From positions 4,266,478 through 4,311,693 of the forward strand of contig CP070648.1 in assembly GCA_020354555.1 (NCBI GenBank): a stretch of 45,216 bases of DNA. The letters run 5' to 3'. Numbering within the stretch: the first letter of the stretch is position 1; each line of letters begins with the position of its first letter. This DNA comes from Armatimonadota bacterium (GTDB lineage Bacteria; Armatimonadota; Hebobacteria; GCA-020354555; CP070648). The notes under the pieces were generated by a model that was given only the letters and a program-made list of their open reading frames with translations, was not told the origin of the DNA and did no database searches. This document shows, piece after piece, positions 39,849 to 45,216 of this stretch. A program made the position numbers and the translations under genes.

Positions 39849-41561
39849 ATGTACTTCTCCAATAACGGGCTGCTGACACAGATCAAGCAGCGCGCGGGAG
39901 GCGCGTTCGTCGAGGCTTACGAACCGGTCGAGCGCAAGCTGTACGTCAAGCTGCGCAAGGACGCCGTGAGGCCGATGGCGGACTACCTCTTCAATGAGGC
40001 GGGCGCGCGCTTTCTCATCACCTCCGGCACTGACCGCCGCGATGCCCTCGGCACGTTCGAGATCAACCATATCTTCGCGATGGACGAGGAACACGGTTAC
40101 GTGTGCCTGCTCGCCGAGGTGCACCCCGATGACGCGAAGATCGACTCCATCACGCCGGTGGTCCCAGGAGCGGGCTGGTCGGAGCGGGAGTTTCGCGATG
40201 TCATCGGCGTCGACCCCGTGGGGCACCCTGACCCCAGGCGGCTGGTGCTCGCCGACGACTGGCCGGAAGGTGTGCACCCGCTGCGCAAGGACTTGCCGTA
40301 TGACTACAAGCCGCCCGCCGCGCCGGAGGCCAGGATGCAGTTCAAGGAGGCGCCGGAAGGCACGACGGTGCTCCCCATCGGCCCCTTCTTCCCCGTGCTC
40401 GAGGAGCCGGCGCAGCTCCGCTTGTTCGTGGACGGGGAGCGGGTTGTCGGTTGCGACTACCGCGGGTTCTACAACCATCGCGGCATCGAGAAGCTGGGCG
40501 ACACCGTCCTCAACTACAATGAGATCCCGTTCCTCGCCGAGCGCATCTGCGGCATCTGTGGGTTTATCCACTCCAGTTGCTACTGCCAGGCGGTGGAGGA
40601 CGCGGCGGGGATCGAAGCGCCGATTCGCGCCCGCTACATCCGCACCATCATGCTCGAGATGGAGCGCGTCCACTCCCACCTGCTGTGGCTCGGCATCGCC
40701 ACCCACATCATCGGCTTCGACACCCTGCTCATGCAGTCGTGGCGCATTCGCGAGCCCATCATGTGGCTCAGCGAGGAGATCTCGGGCAACCGCAAGACCT
40801 ACGGCATGAACATCATCGGCGGCGTCCGCCGCGACATCCCCGAGGAGGTGCACCCCAAGATCCTCGCGGTCCTCGATAAGATCGAGAAGGAAACGCTCGC
40901 CGTCGCCGACGCGCTGCCCGGCGACTCGACGCTCATGTTGCGGCTGCGCAACGTCGGGCCGCTCACCCACGACCACGCGCGCGCGATGTGCGCGGTGGGG
41001 CCGACGGTGCGCGGCTCGGGCCATCCGCGCGATGTCCGCGTAGATCACCCCTACGCCGCGTATGCGGAGATCGAGCCCAAGGTCTGCTACCACGACGAGG
41101 GCGACGTCCTCGCGCGCACCCTGGTGCGAGTGGAGGAGACCTTCGAGTCCATTCGCCAGATCCGCAAGGGACTCGCCGACATGCCCGATGGACCGATCGT
41201 CACCCCCATCGAGGACGAGATACCGGCAGGGCGCGAGGGCATCAGCATGGTTGAAGCGCCGCGCGGCGAGGCCATCCACTACGTGCTCACCGGCGAGAAT
41301 AACCGCCCCGAGCGGTGGCGTGTGCGTGCGCCGACGTATCCCAACCTGCAGTGCATCCCGGCCATGGTGCAGGGCCAGGAGGTCGCCGACGTCCCCATCA
41401 CCCTGGGCAGCATTGACCCCTGCTTCTCCTGCACCGAGCGGGTCGAGGTGGTTGACGTCAACAACGAGCGGAAGAGAATCTACACCAACGACGAACTCGT
41501 GGCCCTCTCGCGCGAGAAGGCGTGCGCTGAGCGCAGTCGACGGGGCCACCGGAGGGACTAA
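39849..41561 (+). CDS. Group 4 [NiFe] hydrogenase large subunit (HycE/HyfG-like)
   Basis: A 570-residue fusion of a NuoC-like N-terminal domain (about 1-165, with GWSEREFRDVIGVDPVGHPDPRR in part) and a NuoD-like catalytic domain. All four nickel ligands are kept: Cys234 and Cys237 in ERICGICGF, and Cys525 and Cys528 in DPCFSCTER. It is therefore a true hydrogenase subunit rather than NuoCD of complex I. The 42-residue segment after the last Cys resembles the HycE/HyfG tail that is processed by HycI, matching the protease gene at 33845. GGAGGAAA lies upstream, and the ATG at 39849 starts MYFSNNGLLTQIKQRAG. The stop directly abuts the next start. Confidence 0.93.
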   Translation: MYFSNNGLLTQIKQRAGGAFVEAYEPVERKLYVKLRKDAVRPMADYLFNEAGARFLITSGTDRRDALGTFEINHIFAMDEEHGYVCLLAEVHPDDAKIDSITPVVPGAGWSEREFRDVIGVDPVGHPDPRRLVLADDWPEGVHPLRKDLPYDYKPPAAPEARMQFKEAPEGTTVLPIGPFFPVLEEPAQLRLFVDGERVVGCDYRGFYNHRGIEKLGDTVLNYNEIPFLAERICGICGFIHSSCYCQAVEDAAGIEAPIRARYIRTIMLEMERVHSHLLWLGIATHIIGFDTLLMQSWRIREPIMWLSEEISGNRKTYGMNIIGGVRRDIPEEVHPKILAVLDKIEKETLAVADALPGDSTLMLRLRNVGPLTHDHARAMCAVGPTVRGSGHPRDVRVDHPYAAYAEIEPKVCYHDEGDVLARTLVRVEETFESIRQIRKGLADMPDGPIVTPIEDEIPAGREGISMVEAPRGEAIHYVLTGENNRPERWRVRAPTYPNLQCIPAMVQGQEVADVPITLGSIDPCFSCTERVEVVDVNNERKRIYTNDELVALSREKACAERSRRGHRRD

Positions 41562-42485
41562 ATGGCTCACGCGGTACTGGTGGGGATATTCCAGATACTG
41601 CTGGTGCTTCTGCTGTCGCCCCTGCTCGAGGGGGTGATCCGCAAGCTCAAGGCGCGGATCCACTCTCGCCAGGGGCCGCCGATTACCCAGCCCTACCTGG
41701 ACCTCATCAAGTTGCTCGGCAAGGAGGACCTGCGGCCCACGGGCGGCCTCGTCTTCCGCCTCGCGCCCATCGTCACCATGGCCGCGGTGCTCATGATCGC
41801 GCTGCTCATTCCGATGGGGGCCGGCGCGCCGATCGGCCAGTCAGCCGATCTCATCGTGCTGCTCTACGTCATGAGCATTGCCGCGGTCGGTATCATCGCG
41901 GCGGGCTTCGCGTCCGGCAGCCCCTACGCGTCACTCGGCGCGGGGCGCGAGATGATGATGGTGCTGACCACCGAGCCGGTGGTCGCGGTCGCCCTCATCG
42001 TCGCGGCGCTCAAGTCGGGGACGCTGATGCTCGACGGCATGGTCGGCTGGCAGCTCAGTCACCCGTGGCCGCTCACCGACCCCGTGGGACTGTCCATGCT
42101 GGTCGCGGGCGTCACCTTCTTCCTCGCGCTTCAGGCGCAGGTCGGCAAGTTGCCGTTCGACATCGCGGAGGCGGACCAGGAGATCATGGGCGGGCCGTTC
42201 GTCGAGTTGAGCGGCCCGCGGCTGGCGCTCATCAAGTGGTGCTTCCACATGCGCCTGCTGCTGTTCTCGGTGCTGTTGGTGCAGATCTTCGTGCCCTGGC
42301 CGGACCTCGGGCTGGCCGCGCTGAACGTCGTGATGACGCTGGTCAAGGCGTTCGTCGTGGTCGTCCTCGTCGGACTGATAGATGTCGTCAACCCGCGATT
42401 GCGCATTGACCAGTCAATGAGCTACTTCGCGCGGATCATCGTCGTCGCGCTGGTCGCCGTGGCGCTGACGGTGATCAAGGCGTGA
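41562..42485 (+). CDS. HyfC/HycD (NuoH-like) membrane subunit
   Basis: A 307-residue membrane protein of the complex I subunit 1 family, anchoring the hydrogenase catalytic domain. About eight hydrophobic spans are visible. Family landmarks are GVIRKLKARIHSRQGPPITQPYLDL near the N-terminus (quoted in part: RIHSRQGPPITQPY), LLGKEDL, SLGAGREMMMVLTTEP, LPFDIAEADQEIMGGP and a C-terminal RIDQSMSYFA. The loop with the acidic residues (DIAEADQEI) is the quinone/hydrogenase interface in relatives. It starts immediately after the large subunit stop with GGAGGG upstream. Confidence 0.92.
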   Translation: MAHAVLVGIFQILLVLLLSPLLEGVIRKLKARIHSRQGPPITQPYLDLIKLLGKEDLRPTGGLVFRLAPIVTMAAVLMIALLIPMGAGAPIGQSADLIVLLYVMSIAAVGIIAAGFASGSPYASLGAGREMMMVLTTEPVVAVALIVAALKSGTLMLDGMVGWQLSHPWPLTDPVGLSMLVAGVTFFLALQAQVGKLPFDIAEADQEIMGGPFVELSGPRLALIKWCFHMRLLLFSVLLVQIFVPWPDLGLAALNVVMTLVKAFVVVVLVGLIDVVNPRLRIDQSMSYFARIIVVALVAVALTVIKA

Positions 42486-42498
42486 GAGAGGAAGCGAG

Positions 42499-42975
42499 AT
42501 GTTCCTGAGCAAGCTGAAGGAAGCGCTCATTTGCCTCAAGGCGGGCAAGGTGACCCTGCCGTACCCGCTGGTACCTATGGAGGCGCCCGAGGGGTTCCGC
42601 GGGCGGGTGGAGATCGACGTCAACAAGTGCATCGGCTGCGGCGGCTGCGCCGAGGTGTGCCCGACGCGGCTGATCAACATCTTCGACCTGTCGCAGGAGA
42701 CGCGCGTGCTCGAGTTCGAGTTGGAGCGCTGCGTGCACTGCGGGCGCTGCGAGGAAGTCTGCCCGGAGAACGCGATCACGCTCACCCGCGAGTTCGAGAC
42801 CGCGACGGCCGATAACATGCAACTGCGCATGCGCGCCGAGGTCTTCATGGCCACTTGCCAGCGCTGCGGGCGGTGTTACGTCCCGCCGACGGCGCTCGAC
42901 GAGATGCAGGTCACCGGCTTCCGTCCGCCGGCACCTGACGAGGAAGAGACAGCGGCGGCCGGGGCGGCCCAGTGA
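42499..42975 (+). CDS. HyfH/NuoI-like ferredoxin subunit
   Basis: A 158-residue iron-sulfur subunit with two [4Fe-4S] sites: CIGCGGCAEVCP (Cys44, 47, 50, 54) and CVHCGRCEEVCP (Cys78, 81, 84, 88). These carry electrons to the NiFe site. A further three-cysteine group CQRCGRC (Cys120, 123, 126) lies near the C-terminus, as in some HycF/HyfH proteins; it might bind a metal. The tail is Ala/Glu-rich. It begins 13 bp after the HyfC-like gene. The NuoB-like small subunit (HyfI) expected in such a complex is not in the window and may lie beyond the end. Confidence 0.92.
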   Translation: MFLSKLKEALICLKAGKVTLPYPLVPMEAPEGFRGRVEIDVNKCIGCGGCAEVCPTRLINIFDLSQETRVLEFELERCVHCGRCEEVCPENAITLTREFETATADNMQLRMRAEVFMATCQRCGRCYVPPTALDEMQVTGFRPPAPDEEETAAAGAAQ

Positions 42976-43034
42976 CCCCGGCGCGCGTCCGTGGCAGCGC
43001 CAACCATCGAGTGCATCACAGGGAGACTCGCTAG

Positions 43035-43703
43035 ATGTACAACGAAAGTCTGATTGGGACTTTGAGCCTGATAATGATTGCGACTTCGGTCAGCGCGGTG
43101 GAGGCGCGGAACCTGCGCGTCTCGGCGTTCGCGTATGCGGCGCAGGCGCTGCTCATCTGCGGGCTCATCCTGGCGTTCGCGGTGGGCAGCCGCAACGTCG
43201 CGCTCTACGGCTGGGCGGCGGTCGCATTCGGCACCAAGGTGGTGCTCACGCCATGGCTCCTGTTCGCGTACGTCCGCCGCACCACCGACCGCGAAGTGCG
43301 AGCCATCATCGGCTTCGGCCCCTCGGTCATCATCGCGGTGCTCATCTTGGTGAGCTTCTATAAGCTCACCCATACCTACGCCGACTTCATGGCGCCAACC
43401 ACCGCCGCGATGCACGGCGTGTTTCGCACCAATCTCGCCGTCGCGCTGACCGTGTTCGTCATCGGCATCTACGCCATTCTGTCCCGCCGCGACGCGATTA
43501 AGACCGTGGTCGGGCTCTGCCTGCTCGAAAACGCCGTGCACTTGAGCCTGGTGAGCCTGGCGCCCGGGATTCGCGAGACCGCGCTGATCGGTATCGCCAC
43601 CGAGGTCGTGCTCACGGTGTGGCTGCTGCTCTACATCATCTCCGCAATCCACCAGAAGTTCGGCTCGACCGATACGTTTAAGTTGTCGGAGCTGCACTGG
43701 TGA
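43035..43703 (+). CDS. HyfE-like (NuoK-related) membrane subunit
   Basis: A 222-residue membrane protein with about seven hydrophobic spans. It matches the hydrogenase-4 subunit E family, whose C-terminal half is NuoK-like; VVGLCLLENAVHLSLVSLAPG carries the conserved Glu of the proton path. The length is as expected for HyfE. It sits between the ferredoxin subunit and the last antiporter-like gene, the normal Hyf neighbourhood. A GGGAGA ribosome site precedes the ATG at 43035. The following 158-bp gap has a small hairpin GGCCCG-ATAC-CGGGCC (43821-43836) and nothing else I recognise. Confidence 0.88.
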   Translation: MYNESLIGTLSLIMIATSVSAVEARNLRVSAFAYAAQALLICGLILAFAVGSRNVALYGWAAVAFGTKVVLTPWLLFAYVRRTTDREVRAIIGFGPSVIIAVLILVSFYKLTHTYADFMAPTTAAMHGVFRTNLAVALTVFVIGIYAILSRRDAIKTVVGLCLLENAVHLSLVSLAPGIRETALIGIATEVVLTVWLLLYIISAIHQKFGSTDTFKLSELHW

Positions 43704-43861
43704 GTCGCAGTCGGTCGCGAGATCACGGCGCTCTGCGTCCGGATACGGACAACCCAACCGGGGTCCGATTGGTGAGATTGGTCGCTGCAGGACAACGGCG
43801 CGTCACAATGCCGCGCCTGGGGCCCGATACCGGGCCGAGATATCATCCCGGGAGTTGCTAG

Positions 43862-45216
43862 ATGCCCGATCACGTTGTGTCCATACTGCCTGCTCTGGTG
43901 TTTATCGTTCCCGCCCTATTCGGCGTCGCCGCATACTACGCGGGCGCCAAGATCGGCGTCGCAGCGCGCAACGCGGTCGTGCTCGTCGGCGCCTGCGCCA
44001 CCGCCGCGCTCGCGATCGGCATGCTCTACCAGATGTTTGCGTACGAGGCCGTGCTCACGACGTGGGGGGAGGAGTTGCTCGTTGACGGCCTGAGCATGGT
44101 CATGGTGTTGGTCATCAGCGGGGTCGGCCTGTTTGCCGCGGTTTACGCCATTCGCTACATGCGGCATCAGACCGCGATCCACTGGCGCGACATCACCGAG
44201 CAGCGCCTCAACGTCTTCTATCTCTTCCTCATGCTGTTCATCGCCACCATGCTGTGGGGCGTCGTCACCAACAACGTCATCATGCTCTACGTCGCGGTGG
44301 AGGCGACGACCATCGCGTCGGGGCTGCTCGTGGCGTTCTATTGGGATCGCCGCGGGCTCGAGGCGGGCTACAAGTACCTGATGCTGCTCACCACCGGCAT
44401 CACCTTCGCCCTCTTCGGCTGCGTGCTCATATACGCCTCCTCGACGTCCTACCTGGTCGGCTTCGACGCGCTCCTCATCAGCAAGATCAAACTCATCGCT
44501 GGGAAGTTTCCGCACAGCGTCGTCATTGCCATCTCGGCGGGGCTCATCGTCGGCTTCGGCACCAAGGCGGGCATCGCGCCGTTCCACCCCTGGCTCCCCG
44601 ACGCCCACGCCGAGGCGCCGAGCCCGGTCAGCGCGCTCCTCTCCGGCGTCATGATTAAGATGGCGGTGTACGCGCTCGCCCGCACGATCACGATTTTCTT
44701 CCCGGCGTGGCCGGCGCTCAAGGTCTTCCTCGTCGGCCTCGGCGCGTTCACCATGGTGCTCGGCATCGTCATGGCCATCGTGCAGACCGACATCAAACGC
44801 CTCCTCGCCTACAGCTCGGTGAGCCAGATGGGCTACATCGTCATGGCCTTCGGCATCGGCACCTACCTCGGGGTCTATGGCGCCATCTTCCACCTCATCA
44901 ACCACGGCATCTACAAGGCCTTGCTCTTCCTCGGCGCGGGCGCCATCATGTACAGCACCGGTATCCGCAGCCTGCACGACCTGGGTGGCCTCGGGCGCAA
45001 GATGCCGGTGACCTCGGCCTGCTTCTTCGTCGGCACCCTGGCGATCAGCGGGTTCCCGCTCTTCAACGGCTTCATGAGCAAGATCACCATCTTCCTCGCC
45101 GCGGCGCAAGCCCACATGTGGTGGGCCGCCATCATCGCCATCGCTACGGGAGTGCTGACCCTCGTCGTGATGGTGCACGCGGCGTATGCCATCTTCTGGG
45201 GACGGCCCAGGACGAG
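43862..45216 (+). CDS. HyfF/NuoM-like antiporter subunit, truncated by window end
   Basis: The first 451 codons of a membrane antiporter-like subunit are visible from the ATG at 43862 (GGGAG upstream); no stop is reached. It reads MPDHVVSILPALVFIVPALF and has the channel Glu in MLYVAVEATTIASGLLV. GFGTKAGIAPFHPWLPDAHAEAPSPVSALLSGVMIKMAVYALAR is recognisable in its parts GFGTKAGIAPFHPWLPD and SGVMIKMAVYALAR. Later come SVSQMGYIVMAFG, FNGFMSKITIFL and the helix ending in FWGRPRT. It resembles HyfF (hydrogenase-4 subunit F). Counting this gene, four antiporter-like subunits are encoded in the region. Confidence 0.92.
   Translation, partial: MPDHVVSILPALVFIVPALFGVAAYYAGAKIGVAARNAVVLVGACATAALAIGMLYQMFAYEAVLTTWGEELLVDGLSMVMVLVISGVGLFAAVYAIRYMRHQTAIHWRDITEQRLNVFYLFLMLFIATMLWGVVTNNVIMLYVAVEATTIASGLLVAFYWDRRGLEAGYKYLMLLTTGITFALFGCVLIYASSTSYLVGFDALLISKIKLIAGKFPHSVVIAISAGLIVGFGTKAGIAPFHPWLPDAHAEAPSPVSALLSGVMIKMAVYALARTITIFFPAWPALKVFLVGLGAFTMVLGIVMAIVQTDIKRLLAYSSVSQMGYIVMAFGIGTYLGVYGAIFHLINHGIYKALLFLGAGAIMYSTGIRSLHDLGGLGRKMPVTSACFFVGTLAISGFPLFNGFMSKITIFLAAAQAHMWWAAIIAIATGVLTLVVMVHAAYAIFWGRPRT

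Noticed and set aside
1-45216. CRISPR arrays, insertion sequences, rRNA or complete tRNA genes
   Set aside because: Looked for regular spaced repeats, transposase motifs and RNA genes on both strands; none seen.

Overview
The window is high-GC (roughly two thirds G+C by eye), gene-dense bacterial DNA from an anaerobe using the Wood-Ljungdahl (reductive acetyl-CoA) pathway. The pathway genes are bacterial in type: a full-length AcsB with its N-terminal domain, ATP-dependent formate-tetrahydrofolate ligase, MetF/MetV, AcsV and CooC. GatC/GatA on the opposite strand fits the same picture. No ribosomal RNA or taxonomic marker gene is present, so I name no phylum. The mix of acetogenesis genes, ADP-forming acetyl-CoA synthetase and a group 4 hydrogenase is typical of uncultured subsurface or sediment lineages.

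Layout. (1) 1-5920, minus strand: a five-gene C1/acetyl-CoA operon, read as HPS-RraA fusion, ketopantoate reductase, AcsE-like methyltransferase, ADP-forming acetyl-CoA synthetase, and a BioD/DRTGG-type protein cut by the window edge. (2) 5921-9294: a low-GC CPBP membrane protease (plus) and gatC-gatA (minus). (3) 9295-29584, plus strand: the Wood-Ljungdahl cluster, cooS, cooF-like, fhs, a cytosolic [NiFe] hydrogenase with its maturation protease, metV, metF, acsB, acsC, acsV, a second DRTGG gene, acsD, acsE and two cooC paralogues. (4) 29914-45216, plus strand: a molybdopterin oxidoreductase of the formate dehydrogenase fold, HydB-like and HydG-like electron-transfer subunits and a second maturation protease. 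These are followed by a group 4 (Hyf/Hyc-like) membrane hydrogenase with four antiporter-like subunits, the last cut by the window end.

How it fits together. CooS/AcsB/AcsCD/AcsE with Fhs, MetF and MetV can build acetyl-CoA from CO2 or CO plus a methyl group. FolD/FchA and a clearly active formate dehydrogenase are not in the window. ADP-forming acetyl-CoA synthetase would turn acetyl-CoA into acetate and ATP in one step. The soluble hydrogenase can feed electrons into the pathway, and the membrane hydrogenase can couple electron flow to ion translocation.

Most notable points: the formate dehydrogenase-like protein has Gln where Sec/Cys should be, and it is paired with HydB/HydG and a four-antiporter hydrogenase, which could be an unusual NAD(P)H-linked complex. 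A near-perfect Rex operator overlaps the promoter of that operon, and weaker copies lie upstream of cooS and at the minus-strand operon. A tandem antiporter duplication has a segment of different subtype at the proton-channel helices. Paralogous AcsE-like and DRTGG genes occur in both C1 operons.
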